Source: Bathelium albidoporum
Taxonomy: Eukaryota > Ascomycota > Dothideomycetes > Trypetheliales > Trypetheliaceae
Length of the DNA: 64,000 nucleotides
Direction: 5' to 3'
Assembly: GCA_021031095.1 (NCBI GenBank)
Contig: JAGFVP010000064.1
Location: 59,857-123,856 of the forward strand
Shown here: positions 44,566-57,106 of the stretch, one piece after another
Layout: every line of letters begins with the position of its first letter
Numbering within the stretch: position 1 is the stretch's first letter
Position numbers and translations under genes: made by a program
The notes under the pieces: generated by a model
Seen by the model: only the letters and a program-made list of their open reading frames with translations
Database searches by the model: none
Told to the model about the DNA's origin: nothing

Positions 44566-45281
44566 ATGGCGGAAGAGATCAAGGACAACGCCAATCCTAC
44601 AATCCTTCAACTCTCCGATCTTCCTTCACGCCGCCGCGATGGACCCAGCAAGAAGCGTGATGCTGCTCACGCAATGCTATTCGAAGATCTCGTCCCCTCC
44701 TACCCAGATCCGTTTAGTGGTGACTTGTCATCGCCAACAAGCTCTGATGAAGACGTGGACATTGCCAACGATCATGAAGTAGAGGAAATCGATGCGCAAG
44801 AGATTTATGGTATGGTCACCACCTAAGATTGCGTCCTAAGAGGAAACACCCTGGTCAAAACTCGCTGGGAAGCTATTAATACTAAATGAATTGCTGACGC
44901 CCAATATCAGATCTAATTGCGCATATCTCTGATCCGGAACACCCACTCACGTTGGGCCAGCTCGCCGTCATAAACCTCCCAGATATTTCCATATCGCCAC
45001 CCCCAGCATCTTCAAGATCTCGCATCACAACTGCGCGAATCCTGCTTACGCCAACTATCTCGCATTGCTCTCTTGCAACTATAATTGGGTTGGGAGTTCG
45101 AGTCCGGTTGGAGCAAGCTCTACCACCCCGTTTCAGGGTCGATGTCAGAATTAAAGAGGGCACGCACAGCACTGCGGATGCAGTCAACAAACAATTGGGC
45201 GACAAGGAACGCGTTGCAGCTGCCTTGGAAAATAGGAATTTGGTGAGCGTCATTGGCAAGATGCTCGAAGGATGCACATGA
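44566..45281 (+). CDS. CIA2: Cytosolic Fe-S assembly factor CIA2 (MIP18 family)
   Basis: Two exons (44566-44809, 44911-45281; 101-bp intron) give 204 residues. The junction restores EIYDLIAHISDPEHPLTLGQL, the family hallmark. The reactive Cys lies in TPTISHCSLATIIGLG (about C133), and the C-terminal LALENRN-type end is present. CIA2 works with CIA1 and MET18 to hand Fe-S clusters to nuclear and cytosolic proteins such as DNA polymerases and helicases. The N-terminal 80 residues are hydrophilic and acidic, as in other fungal copies. The start codon is preceded by AAG and is the first in frame. No irregularity seen. Confidence 0.93.
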
Positions 45282-46590
45282 GCGCAAGCTTGCATACGAT
45301 GACCTTTCTGGAGTGCACAACCAAGAGATTCAATGCCACTGTCAAAGTTTCGGTACACCACTGAGAAGAGGATATCGATTCCGTCCACCTACAATTTGTC
45401 GTTCGAGGTATCCAAAGTTTGTCGTTACAAATTTACAGCGGACTTATTGTACACGAAGACGCTCTATGAGCTACGGGTGAAAACGATTGGAGCCAAATCA
45501 CTCCCGGAATCCAAGCAATGCTTCTGCAAAAAATCTGAAAAAAAAAGGAGGTAAGGAGTATTGCATGACAGATCAAACGCTGGAGCTGAAGTCAGGTCCT
45601 GGATGTAGCAAGACAGATCTTTCTATTACCAGACTTGCAGGCTACGAACAGAAGATATTCAAGCTTATCGAATTGTCTTGAGGGTATGCGTGGACGAGGA
45701 TATATATGGATGATTTCCGCGTCGGCGAAGCTGTAGAATCAGCTGTCGATGAGGCTGTTGATGCATTACCTAAGGTAGGGAGACATGATGAGTCTTCATC
45801 ATTGTTTTTCTGCAAACCTACTGCTATCCGGATCTCGTGTGGGTTTTTCAATAAAGCAAGCTCTTTGCATGGGACAAGCTCACTCTATAGCGTCAAAGTA
45901 AGCATTATGCTCCCAATAGATGGCGCAAGCGAGTTTCGATGCTATAAGAAGGCTGATCCAACGTAAGAAGCTTACTTTCCTGAAAGGGCCACATGGGGTC
46001 CGAATAGCAGTCGGCTTGCCAAAAGCAATGATGATTACCCGCCTGGATATCCTTTTAGTCCGCTAGAAATCAAGAATAGAAAGCTATCCAGATGGTCTTC
46101 CGGTTTGTGAAGAACAAGCGATGAGAACCCGCCCAGGCAGCCTTCTAGTCACGTTAGAACAAGGTCTATTCGCCTCGAATATTCGATAGTCAAAACTTTC
46201 GATTCATTCGCCGTACTATCTCCACTACCTCCAAATTAAAATTGTTTCCTCGGATCGCACACCCTGTATCCTTTAGCCCAGACAGGAGCGACTGCAAAGA
46301 CAACCACTCCGTGTCGATGTGTCAATCCCATAGCCAAACGCCCACTCCGTTCGACAAAAAGCAAGAAAAGTCAGTCAAGTGTCCAGAACCCCAACTCCCC
46401 TCCTCTGCATTCGTTTCTTTCGTACAACACCCCTCTCCTATCATCTCTCCCTTCACCTCCTTCCTTCCCCTCGCTCCCACCGTCCCACCAGCCGCTCCTT
46501 CCCCCACACAAACCTCTCCTCCCGAAACGTCCACAAACAGTACTTCCCCCACCCCTACCCAAAGCACGGCTTCCCGCTCACCTCATTCTC
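45282..46590. other. Intergenic, nothing firm
   Basis: No convincing gene. An imperfect duplication of about 45 bp occurs at roughly 46026-46070 and 46118-46165 (shared CCCGCC, TTTTAGTC/TTCTAGTC words). From 46380 to 46560 the plus strand is strongly pyrimidine-rich, which lies just beyond the stop of the minus-strand gene. Confidence 0.45.
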
Positions 46591-47120
46591 TCACGTCATC
46601 GCCTTCTCCATCGCCGCCTCGTCGCCCAACACCTCGCACGCGACCGCCGCCTCCGCCCGCGCCACCACCAGCTCCCATGCGCCGCGCGCTTCGTTGTCGA
46701 GCGCCTGCCATACGTCCCAACGCTCGCGCACGCAGCGCTGTACGAGCGCCGCGCCAGCGGGACCGCGTAGCCTGGGGAAGTCCACGTGAGCGAGCCGGAC
46801 GAGGTCTTCTTGCGCAGCACGCGTATCAAGGACGGCGAATTGGAGAGGGGATACGCTGGCGGAGGAGGAGGGGGGAGGGGCCTGTTTTGGTGCCAGAGGA
46901 AAGTGGCTGAGTCTCCGCGAGGAATGTAGTACGTGAAGTTGGCGGTCAATTGCGCGAGCGACTTTTCCAGGAACGGAGAGGTGAGAGCTGGTACGGGGTG
47001 CGGGAGGGGACTGCGGAAGCGGAGTATGCACATCTTCGATGAGGTACAGGTCTAAGGTGTCTTGGAGGCTCAACGCGGCGAGTGTATCGGCGGAGTGTTG
47101 GAGGAGCAGGTCGGTTCGCT
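46591..47120 (-). CDS. Small protein of unknown function (3' exon; 5' exon unresolved)
   Basis: The minus strand is open from a likely splice acceptor (CTCCTAG, with CTAAC just before it) at 47121-47122 down to the stop at 46591, giving about 176 codons. It begins ERTDLLLQHSADTLAALSLQDT and has a Pro-rich middle (about residues 55-90) and an Ala/Arg-rich helical C-terminus. No ATG opens this frame within the exon, so a short upstream exon is required, perhaps starting from the ATG at 47378. I could not fix its donor. Strong GC bias at codon third positions supports coding. I do not recognise the family and assign no function. Confidence 0.55.
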
Positions 47121-48559
47121 CTAGGAGTAGTTAGTTGAGGGGTGATGGGTTGGGTTCGGAACAATGGGATGTTGATGTGAGGGAAGATACCACATAAGTA
47201 TAGGGAGATATTGGCCGTGACGACTCCGTGAAATAATGCCTTGCAATCCTGCGATTGGGCGTCCAGTGTGCAATACTTGGGTTGATGGACTTCGGTTCGG
47301 TAGAACTGAAGGATGAGTACTCTCTAGTGCTGTTGACTGAGGTGAGCTTCTGCGATATTGGCTGACTCGAGTCGTCATCACCAAGTCAGGGCATTATGGA
47401 ACTGTCTTAGATGTTGAGGTTATCCAAGATTGTCTAGGGTTTTAGGGAAATACAAAAGAAACGGAAAAACAAAAAAGCAGGCAAACTTCTTAACAGTCAA
47501 ATCAATATCCAGAATAAATGCACAGAGCTTCCGGGATCTCAAGAGAAAATATATGAAATAAAATAAAGTATTGCAATTGAAATAAGAGAAATTGTATCGG
47601 AATCATGAATCTATACTCCAAAGTTGAGGTCAGCGGAGCCGGGGAATAAGTTGGTTTATACGTTGCTGTTCGTTCAGACGGCCGTCAATGCCACGGCACA
47701 GCCAGCGATGGGTCACTTTCTTTGAGTTTGCCAAGCTCAAGCCCACCTGATCAGCCTCGCAGCCAAGAGCAGACAGAGAAATCCCAGATTTTGTCCAAGG
47801 TTTCTTATAACAGCTAGCCTAGAATTTACAAAAAGCTAGATAGTAGGCAGAAAATGTCACAGATCAGGTCTACTGAATCGTGCGGTATGGTGAAATCAAC
47901 CATTAGTTTATCACATTCCCAAGCTACACTACCATCGCACTCCCGTCCCATTTCCTCTAAACCGAGCCAGGACTGCAGTGACCACGTCGACGCTCGTGTA
48001 AACCAGCCCCAGAACCGACACCCTTCATGCTTGCTCGCACTCGCCGACTGCAAGAACAGGAAAAAAGATAGTGTAGGAGTACACATTATGGGCCCAAGGT
48101 ATCAAAGAAAAACCAGCAAGACGGCCCTCGTCTCGGTTTCCTTTTAAATAGAAAAGAAAAGGAAAAAAGCAGTCGAAACCCATGTTCCCCTGACCTGTCC
48201 ACGCATATGGACAATAAAGGATGGAATGCAAGAAAATCAAAGGGGGGTATGAGGGAAGGTGGCCAGGCAACGCTCTAAACGCCAGTCCCCCATGCAGAAG
48301 TAGTCAGCCCCCGGAGTGTAAGGGCCTGAAGGAAAGCAAGAAAAAGAAAGATTTTTGCGGCGTTCGTTGTCGTGACAGGTCGTGATTCCAGCATATCCGT
48401 CTCCCGGAGGGAGAAGCCTTCCAAGTAAGTCGCTGTGTCCGTGCAAGATAAGCGAGAGTATTTACAACGCTTGTTCTCAGCAGCTCGCATATATCAACAT
48501 AAGTCAGACGCGCTCATTACAATTCGCGCGGCGCCGATAGTCGAGGAGTAGCAAATCGT
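47121..48559. other. Intergenic between unknown gene and RAX2
   Basis: It should contain the missing 5' exon and promoter of the minus-strand gene and the 3' untranslated region of RAX2. Short A-rich tracts near 47450-47600 are the only notable composition. No other gene seen. Confidence 0.5.
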
Positions 48560-51500
48560 TCACAGCCTGGGACTTCCGCCTTCCAGCTTCTCGCCACCTA
48601 GCGGCCCAAACAAGGACTCCGGCGGCACGCGGTCCATGTTGTTGCTGCGACTTAGCAAGTTCTGGGCGCTGATAGGGACGTAGCCTTCGCGGCGCCGACG
48701 ATCCCGCTCGACCAAGATGCCGGCCACAACGAGGAGGAAGACGAGGGCGAGAGCAATGGCGAGGCCGATGAGGACGACGAAACCGACGGCGAGGTGTTTA
48801 CCTGAGAAAAGAGTGAGTTAGTAAGGTTACGTAGCAAATAAGGGATGCGTTTGCAGGAAGTACAGAGAAGAGCGAGAGAGGAGGAGAAGGTAGAGAAGGG
48901 AAATACGTACCACCGCCCTTGAACAGGCCCGCCGGGTTCTCGACAAAGGCCGTTCGAAGTGTGCCGGCACCGCCGTCCACGGTGTTGCTGAGGAGGAAAG
49001 GCTGGAAAGTGACGCCATCGAAAATGACGCCGCTAGCATTGCCGAAGCCCGGAAGCTGGAGTTGACCGGTTACGAGGAGGGCCTGGTTGTCGGCAAGCAG
49101 GCTGTTGGATGCGTGATTTTGTGTCAAGGAGAGGACTTGTAGGTCGTAGATTGTCGAGGCACCGAGCGAGGGTGAGATAATCTGCCAATTGGTGCCATCG
49201 TATTTGGAGATGTAGCTTGGAGAAGAAGCCTGAAGAGTTTTATTCTTGCCAGCAGCCCAGAATGCGTTGTAACTTGAATCAGCAGCAGTGAGCACTGTGA
49301 CCGGTCCTGGAAGACCATTTGCCCCGTTGAAAGCAGTGTAGGTCTGCGACTGCGCGTTGTAGGTGGCGATCTGTGTCGAATCTCCGTTTAAGGTCAAGTT
49401 GCCAGACACGATCAAGGTGTTCTCATTGGACCAGATCAAGCCGGTAACATCACCAGAAAGAGCTTGCCCAGGCCGCGTCCACTGAGCCCGTGAGGTGTCG
49501 TAAACGCAGAGGGCTGGACAGGGGAAAGAACCGGCTTTAGTAAATGTGCCTCCAACGTACACTGATGCCGAACTGGGTTGTGGGGCGATAGCATTAACAG
49601 CAACATTTGTGCCAGCAAGAGCAGGTGGCTGCGTTGGAACGTATGCTGCTGTGGACAGGTCATACACAATCAGTCCGTTGACATCATCGTTATTGACACG
49701 TCCTGTAACAGTGCCGCCAGCGAATAGAGAAGTGCCAGTCGTGCCTAGAGCAAGGAAAGTTGAAGAAGCATCAATGGAAGGAGGAAGACCTGTGACAGCG
49801 TCTGAAGCGCTACTGTTGACGAAAAGGAGATTTGAGATGGAAGACCCAGAAGACGACCGTGCTGTAAAATGCCCGCCAATAATCGAAATATTAAGATTGG
49901 ACTGCGTGTAGAAGAGTCCGGTTGCAGCGCCATTAACATCCGCACCTGAAAGACTGCTGATAGCACGTTTGGTATGTAATGTGGAATTTGTGGAATTACT
50001 GATATTTGAAGAAGAAGGTGTAGTGAACGAGGGTAGCGCCTTTTGAATGTTTATACCACTGGAACCAATCTGTTGAACAGCAAGGCCGCTAGAGCTGGAA
50101 AGTCCGACAGCGTCGCTCGCACTGTTTGTACCTGAAGAAATAGATCCTGCAAGCAATGCTGGATTGCCCGGCACACCAGTCTGAGTGACAAGCCGTCCAC
50201 TGATGGCTGCAGTGTTGATGTCAAGATTGTTGAGCCAGTTTTGGTGCGATGGAACCCAGATGGCGAAATTGCTGGCTGGAAATGATGCATTGCTACCGAA
50301 GCCATTTACCTGGCTGAAGAAACCAGTGACAGAGATCACAGTCTCCGGCTGATTGGCTGTAATATTGAGTTGTATTGGCACAACATGCATAACGATGCCA
50401 TTCACGCCGGCTCCGAGAGGTTGCCAGGTATTAGAGGACGTGTCAAAAGCGGCCACACCGTTTAAGCCTTTGGTCGATCCGTCTTGGGTGGTTGTAAAAT
50501 TGCCACCAACGTAAAGAGTGTTCCCATCCGCGTAAATGTCCTGGACTCCAGAATTCAGACCGCCGCCGGGTAGCGGATCAGCGCTGTCACTGATTGAAAA
50601 GATGTTGCTGATGTTGCTTGATGAGAAGTTCCCGCCAACAAAGATGTCGTTGCCAACGACGATAAGCGAGTTGATTTCTGCTCCAGGATTGAGTTGCATA
50701 CCAGCACTGTCGATAACCGAGTTGGAGAAGTCTGTCGAAATGGTAGCTTGGTTTGGATTGTATTCGAATAAGCCATTGAGTCCACCGGTAGAATTAATTA
50801 ATTCAAATCGAACACGTTGCGCCACGATTGTTAAGGGACCCTTCTGATTGGCAGCTGGCGTAAGAGTGACGCTGGGTTTGAAGGAGCCACCGTCCGCATC
50901 GACATAGCCATAGTAGACCTGATCATACTTGTCAAAATCGTTGGTCTGAAAGAGTGTTGTAGATATGGGCGAAGCCGCAGTTCCTGTTCCCTGAGAATTA
51001 CTCATGATGCCAGTGAGATTAACCTCTCCTCTGGTAGAGCATGTGTTGTCCCCGATACATCCGGGAGTATAGATAGTGACAGAGTAGTTTCCGGATTGTT
51101 TGATGTCCGGATAGAAGGTTACCGCTGCAGCGTCAGGCTGCACTGGAGACCCTTGAAGCTGTGCAGTTAGGTAGGCTGATGTGCTGGTGCCGGACGGAGC
51201 CTGAGTCCACGGGCCAGTTTTGGTAGAGCTTGCGCCATTGCTCACATCATCACAGACAGGTTCGTTAAACTGGCTGATGGCGAAAGCATAGATGTCTAAT
51301 ACCATTAGGCGATAGGACAGTACGTTAGTTCGAGGAGCACTTACCGTCTTGAAATAGCTCAATGCCACTGAATCCTCCTCCACTGCCATACCAAGCTGAT
51401 ACATCAATACGAAAGCCATTCATTCCGACAACGTTGACAAAATGGAAATCTTGTGCACTCTGGTTGTTCGCAGGCAAAGGACACGTCGCATCGCAAAATG

Positions 51501-52494
51501 CCTGAGCTCCCGACTTTGGATCCGTATATGTGAAGTTCATGATACCACCGCTATCTAAATCCGTAAAGCGCCAAGTCTGCGTTCCACGGCCATCTTGCTT
51601 GGTATTGTACAATCGTAATTTTGTTGGGTTAAAACCGAACTCGAATTGTGCTTGCCAGGAACCGGGCGTGTTGTCCGCGAAGAGGAATGTGTTACCAGAT
51701 CCATCTTGGTCGCCAGTTTTGCAAATAATATTCCGAGGATCGCTAAATCCAGATGTAGTCGAAGGGTTGGTAGCAGTAACATCGCTGGTCCCTATGTTTA
51801 CCACTTGTCCATCAGGCTTGTCTGGAGTGGTCATGTTGCCAAGACCGTCAAAAGCACCCCCAAACACAATGTTACCAGATGGCGCCATGGTTATCGATGT
51901 GACAGGTCCATTGAATCCCGCAAATGGTAAGTTTGTCCATCCAGTAACCCAAGCGATCGCGTTTGAAGAATTCCCACCCACAAAAGATCCACCCACATAC
52001 ACTGTCGCCGATTTTGGGTCGCAGTAGAGGCTATTAACCTTTCCCGTAAGACCGGGCAGTGGTGTGATTTGTGAATTGTTTGGGTTGAAAAGCGCGATGC
52101 TTTGAGCCTCGGTACCGCCCAAACTCGTAAAATTGCCCCCTATAACCACCCCATTCAAGGTCCCATCCGTTGCCGTAAACGGACACATGGTCTGGATGAC
52201 CGCGTCGGCCTGGGCCAGCGTATCGAAGTCGCCATTGGGGAAGGTGGTGAGGAGCGATGTGCTGCCATTCGTGCTGAATGCATTTTGATTTTGTCCCTGG
52301 AATTGGTAAAGCGATATTGAGTCAAAGTCGCCGGCGAGCGCGACGCGGCCAAGCTGCGAAAGGTCGAGGTTCGGTGAAGGTATGGGGTTGAATGTCAATG
52401 CGGTCGCAATTGGGAAGCTGCTGAAAAGGGAAACGAAGAGGATGATCGTGGCGTGGCCGAGCGTCGAGCTTCGCGACGAGGAAAACCACCTCAT
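48560..52494 (-). CDS. RAX2: RAX2-like cortical polarity marker, type I membrane protein
   Basis: Three exons (52494-51345, 51295-48911, 48801-48560; introns of 49 and 109 bp) give 1258 residues, typical for fungal RAX2. The ATG at 52494 precedes a signal peptide (hydrophobic about 16-33). Most of the protein is a series of kelch-like repeats with recurrent VGGNF, YVGGSF and AGGTV turns and many N-x-S/T sites. The first junction restores IELFQDDIYAFAISQFNEP. The last exon supplies the membrane helix (VGFVVLIGLAIALALVFLLV) and a cytoplasmic tail starting ERDRRRREGYVP. In yeast Rax2 marks division sites for bud selection; in filamentous fungi it acts in hyphal polarity. No irregularity. Confidence 0.93.
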
Positions 52495-53609
52495 GGCCGA
52501 AGCCACGACGAGGATAAAGACGCGCAGTGGAAGCTCGAGGCCAGAATGACGGCCGTCGCGATCGTCCGAGGGGGGGGAGGGGTGGGTGTTCGACGAGGAA
52601 TTAATTATTATCGGCGCGCGGATGGGTGAATGGGGGATTAGAAGGAGAGGAGGAGGACCAGATGGTGCATGACGTCCGGGAGCGTCGAAGTATTCAGGAA
52701 CTGGACTGGAGGCGTCAGCCAGACTGCATTAGCCCGCGACGAGGTCGCCTTCTTACTCGCTGGGCGGAAGGGAGTTGGCCGGCGTGGTGCGTTGATTGGA
52801 CGCTTCCGAGACGATCACCGCGAGCTCAATGCGACCTTCAATTTACGTGGGACGGGCTGAGGAAGGGCCCTTTCAAGGAGTGACTGAGGTGAGAAGATAC
52901 CGAGGATGTAGGAGAGCGCGACTGCAAGAGAGCGTGGATGGGCTGTCGAGCCGCAATGGAAGAGAATTCGCGACGGCGTACGGAGTAATCTGTCAGGTCT
53001 TCTCCTGGCTGCGCTGGTCAAAAGGCATGGCAAACAGCGTTTCCAGGGCGAAGGCAGTGCGGGAATGCTCATCACAGCTTTCGTTTGTAAAATGATCCGA
53101 CACCTGCTCCCGGCCAATCGCTCGACCTCACCCGAGGTATTGGTCGAGACACGGGTCCCGCTCCAGACCCACAGGCATTGATTTCCAGAACAAGCGGCCT
53201 GAGGCGCTACGGCGGTGTCACTATTCGTCAGCTAGTTTGGCGGAGATTGCGTCCAGCCGTAGCGTGGCGTCGGACGCGTGCAGGCCTCCACTCCCTATCG
53301 ACTGCCATGACACGAGAATCATCAAACCCCATCTTCGTCCATGTGCTACTGTCAGTCCAAGAAACTATTGCATTGGGGCTATTGTTCAGCTGCAGAACAC
53401 ACGTCCTTGCTTAGTATCAATGGTAATATTGGCACCGCCTGCAAGGAAGATGCTCTTCCATCATTTATGCCGTCCGGTCTAACCCTGGTCTCTCCTGTGA
53501 GAGCATCCATCCCTCCTCTGGCCTCTGCGCTCATCAGAATCATGACTCCTGCCTATTGCATTGTGTCGCCGTTTCACATCAAACAGTGCTCCGTATTTGT
53601 TCGTTCTAT
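52495..53609. other. RAX2 promoter region and LanC-like 3' flank
   Basis: No further gene recognised. A G-rich tract at 52568-52585 lies in the likely RAX2 5' untranslated region or promoter. The remainder holds short frames only. Confidence 0.5.
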
Positions 53610-54860
53610 TTAAAGATCGTTGTAGCTGTCGCGCATTAGTGTTGTCATTCGTCTGGATCATGGAGTTTTGCTCCCATCTAACATACCCGATGAATCTCTT
53701 ATCGAGTTCTTTATCCGCGACCGTCCAGGCCCATGCCCTTCCAGCTTCTCCGCAGTAAAGAGCAGACGGATCATCTGCTTGCTCCATCATGTTGTCCTTT
53801 TCCATCGCCTTAATCTCGTGACCGGTTGTGTAGGTAAGAAAATGTTCAAACTCCTTATCTTCCAACGCCAAAGCATTGCCCGATATGCCGTGACAAAGGC
53901 ATGGTTCCTTGGTCAGAAGTCCGCGCTCTAAAATGCACTCCCGGCCTTTCCTAACGGCCCGATCGATCTTATCCTGCAAGTTAGGGAAATAATTTCGAAT
54001 AGAGACCAGCGATGCAATGACACCGGGAGCGCCATGGCAGAATTGCACAAGCCTATCTTTGCCCGGTGGAATCGACGAGGGCCAGTTACCGCCATCATAC
54101 TGATAGCTCAAGAGTGCTCCAAGATCTGCCTCGAGTTTGGGTGCCATTTTGGGATCAGTGAGGACGATTTGGGTTATGATACCGACGCTGCCATGCACAG
54201 CTCCTAGATATGCTTTGCCATGCCATTTCCATGGTCGTGGTGAGTCCATGATCGCATCGATTACATCGTCAGCTGTGTCGTCAATCATGTCCAGCGTCTC
54301 TTGGTCATCGAGGAACGACGCCTTGACAAGCCGGAGTAGGTAGAGGTAGCCGGCGCGTCCATAGAGCCATTCGTTGCCTGCTTCTTCGTCTGCAACAATA
54401 GCAGAGTAATCGCAAAGTTCCTTGGCCATGTCCTTATCCTTAGCAGACGCTGCGCCTATAGCAAGCATGGCCATGATGTCGTCACTCACACCGCATTTGT
54501 TGGTGCTTGGTCCTGGGTACTCTTTCATATGATCCTGGAGAATTTGTAAGTGTTGCTGTGGATTCAGTAAAGAAACCTGTGGCAATCTCGCACCTCTGCT
54601 TGCTTTAAGTAAACTGCGGACCAGGTAGACATGGGGTATTCTTCTATCCGGAGGTCGGTGTACATCTGCTGGAGATTCATGAAAAGATACGCGATCGAGA
54701 CGGGGCCATAGTAAAGACCACCTCCAGGTGGAATAGTATCAGGCGGATAATTCGTTACCAGGCGGGTTAAGGAGGCAACAAGTTGCTTGTGCGGATCTCG
54801 CCTCGTGATAGTGTCCGCATCGTTTTTGAAGTACTTTGGTCTATGCTGACTTGCACTCAT
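53610..54860 (-). CDS. LanC-like (lanthionine synthetase C-like) protein
   Basis: Three exons (54860-54594, 54534-53687, 53625-53610) give 376 residues. The final 16-nt exon, behind a GTATGT...CGACAG intron of 61 bp, ends the protein as FIGYNDL; without it the frame runs on into unrelated sequence. The LanC fold is shown by GLYYGPVSIAYLF, FCHGAPG and LCHGISGNALAL, the last two supplying the zinc-binding Cys and Cys-His. CGEAGRAWAW lies near the end. Bacterial LanC enzymes close thioether rings. The eukaryotic LanC-like proteins act in other roles, reported as glutathione-dependent repair of dehydroamino-acid proteins. No precursor peptide or dehydratase lies nearby, so a lantibiotic role is not suggested. 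Confidence 0.9.
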
Positions 54861-55384
54861 GTTGTCTGTGGGAGAATGCGACGAACGACAGATCTCCCAA
54901 AAAACAATATCTGAAGTCGAGATTTATAGTGTGATTTGGAAGTCGACAGCCAATACGCGCCGGCTCCTCACGTGAGATTTCGACTTCCAGCCCAAAGCCA
55001 CGCTCTCAGAAGTTGATAGACGCTACGTCATTGGTTGGTGTTGCTGTCGGGCGTCAAATGGTGGGATGAAAGTAACCAGTACCTTAGCTTGGATAGGTAG
55101 CCTTAGAGGTATGCAGGATCTTCTCAGGAAACTCTCAGGTTTAAAACGCAAGATCATCGAAGATCCTCGCATCAAAGTAAGCCCAGCCTGCATTCTATGC
55201 GCCATCGCGATGTGGGGAGAGACCCTGGACTTCAGGCGAGGGCTTGCAAGTGTTTTGTGCGAGGGGTCAAATCAAGGATCAAGCTGGTTGCCAGTTTGTG
55301 CGTCAAGGGCGCAACATTATGTTCATCTACTTAGATCATTCGACGAGGCAGATCCCGTTGTTCTGCTCTATGTACAGCATTGAT
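54861..55384. other. LanC-like promoter and OGG1 3' flank
   Basis: No gene supported. A plus-strand frame at 55066-55383 shows no recognisable features. Confidence 0.5.
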
Positions 55385-56826
55385 TCACATCTTCCGCCTC
55401 CTCTTCGGCTTCTTCGTAATGTTTTGCTGGATTTCTACGACTCTATGTTCCTCCTCTTCAAATTCCCTTTTCACGCGCTTATCCCTCAACGTTTCCGTCT
55501 TTATGATAGTGGCTGATTCAATCCGACCATCGGCTGCCACTTCGACCGTTTCGAACTCCTCCTTGGACTCCAGCTTAGCCACAAGTCTCTCCGAGAAGGC
55601 TCTCAAGTCGGCAGTGAACAATACTGAATGAGCCCAGCCGGCCTCTTTTCCCCATAGGCTCCGGAACTTATTTGCAACAGCGTCATACGTTGCCTTGGTC
55701 AAGCTACTGTGCCTTCCCTTGCCAAATTTGTAATCTCGCTGGGCAATTTGCCATACTGCGAAGCAAATATCAGTCGTGAATTCATACACAATTGGTAGCA
55801 AGCTCACCATGGGTATCTACGGGCACCGCTTCTCCCCAGCCCAGGCCCATCAGGCACACGCAATCTGCGACTTTCGGACCCACTCCCTGAAGTTGGAGAA
55901 GCTCTTCATGTGCCCGTCTGTATCCTTCTCTTCCACCCTCCACCATATCTCCAGCGTCCCCTGTTCCTACGCTTTCTGGGTTCCGCAACTCATCAAGCCA
56001 GCCAGGCTCTCGCTCCTCTGTGACCATGACAGCCGTCTGGTACAGATACTTTGCGCGATATCCAAAGCCCAGCTCCCTTAGCCTTGACTCCACATCTTTG
56101 TTGGCTAATTTTTCAGGTGGTGGAAAGTCATGAAACGCCATGGTTTGAGATTCCCCGTTCTCATTCGTAACGTCCAAGTGCCCGATCAGTGGTCCGTACT
56201 CTCGACATAGCTTGTCCACCATCTGACTGATCCGCGAAATGTTGTTGTTTGAGCTGCATATAAACCCCACCAGTGCTTCCCACGGATCTTGCTTCAGAAT
56301 CCGGACTCCTGTGAATTTGGGCGCGGTCTTGCGAAAATGGGGATCGGAGGCGCTCCATTGTTTGTAGAGGTCTCCGAGGTTCGGTGAGAGGTTCAGGTAA
56401 TGTTTGAGAAGAACCAGCGTGTCATCATAGGTGGACGCTTTCGTCGGAGACGAGGCAACAGAAGACGGTGGTGTTGGTGGAGCGACGGAATTTTTGGAGA
56501 CGGGAAATATGCTACGATAGTGGAGATGGGTTTTGTACTGCTGTAGAGAAACAATGCGGCCATGTAGGGCCATTGACCATTCGCCTGAGCCAGTCTTGCG
56601 CCATCTATTACGTGTCAGTCTCGTAATGAATTGGATACAATTGCAGGGTCTTCTTGTACCTGAACGATTGGCCACAACGAAGCGTGGTATCGATGCAAAG
56701 CTCGGTTAGGCTGACAGGCAATTTATGCCATTGACGCTCACCAGAGCAAGACATTACATGTGCCAGCTGGCTATTGAAGCGACGCGAATTGCCAAGCGGT
56801 AGAACAACGAGGCGACGCGTGAGCAT
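55385..56826 (-). CDS. OGG1: 8-oxoguanine DNA glycosylase/AP lyase
   Basis: Three exons (56826-56660, 56604-55808, 55755-55385; introns of 55 and 52 bp) give 444 residues. The first junction restores LRCGQSFRW, the N-terminal OGG signature, and the second restores VPVDTHVWQIAQRDY. The helix-hairpin-helix LQGVGPKVADCVCLMGLG holds the catalytic Lys (about residue 300), and Asp in VPVDTH (about 319) is the second active-site residue. The enzyme removes 8-oxoguanine paired with C in base excision repair. The 24 residues before the second Met (MLTRRLVVLPLGN...) are basic and lack acidic residues, like a mitochondrial presequence. The C-terminal KKPKRRRKM is a nuclear-localisation-like tail. Dual targeting is therefore likely. 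It is divergent from the U2AF gene. Confidence 0.94.
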
Positions 56827-57106
56827 TCGGCGAAGGCGCGTCGCAGGAGGCGTCGGTGGACAAATTCCATGACACCCGTTTTTTTGGCGCTAGCGAGCAA
56901 AGCGGTTGGCCGCCTCACCTCTGTTACCTGACCCTACCTGCCCATACCCAGCTTCCATTGACTTGCGATCACGCCTGGCACATTATTCCGACCTCTCTTT
57001 TCTGTTTAAAACCTCTATTGCCTCTTTGCTTAGTTGTTCTTGCGGTCATTGCTTTCGCCTTTGCAACGAGCTTCAGTGTGGCTTGGTAGTTCAACCTTGG
57101 GTAGCC
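56827..57106. promoter_or_regulatory. Shared divergent promoter of OGG1 and U2AF large subunit
   Basis: Only 280 bp lie between the two start codons, so both core promoters must be here. The plus strand near 56990-57060 is pyrimidine-rich, as often seen just before fungal transcription starts. Confidence 0.6.

Noticed and set aside
46242..46910. 222-codon plus-strand frame rich in Pro/Ser/Thr
   Set aside because: It is the complement of a GC-biased minus-strand coding exon plus a pyrimidine tract; composition alone keeps it open.
53610..54860. Possible lantibiotic (RiPP) system because of the LanC-like protein
   Set aside because: No LanB/LanM dehydratase, precursor peptide or transporter is near, and LanC-like genes are ordinary in eukaryotes.
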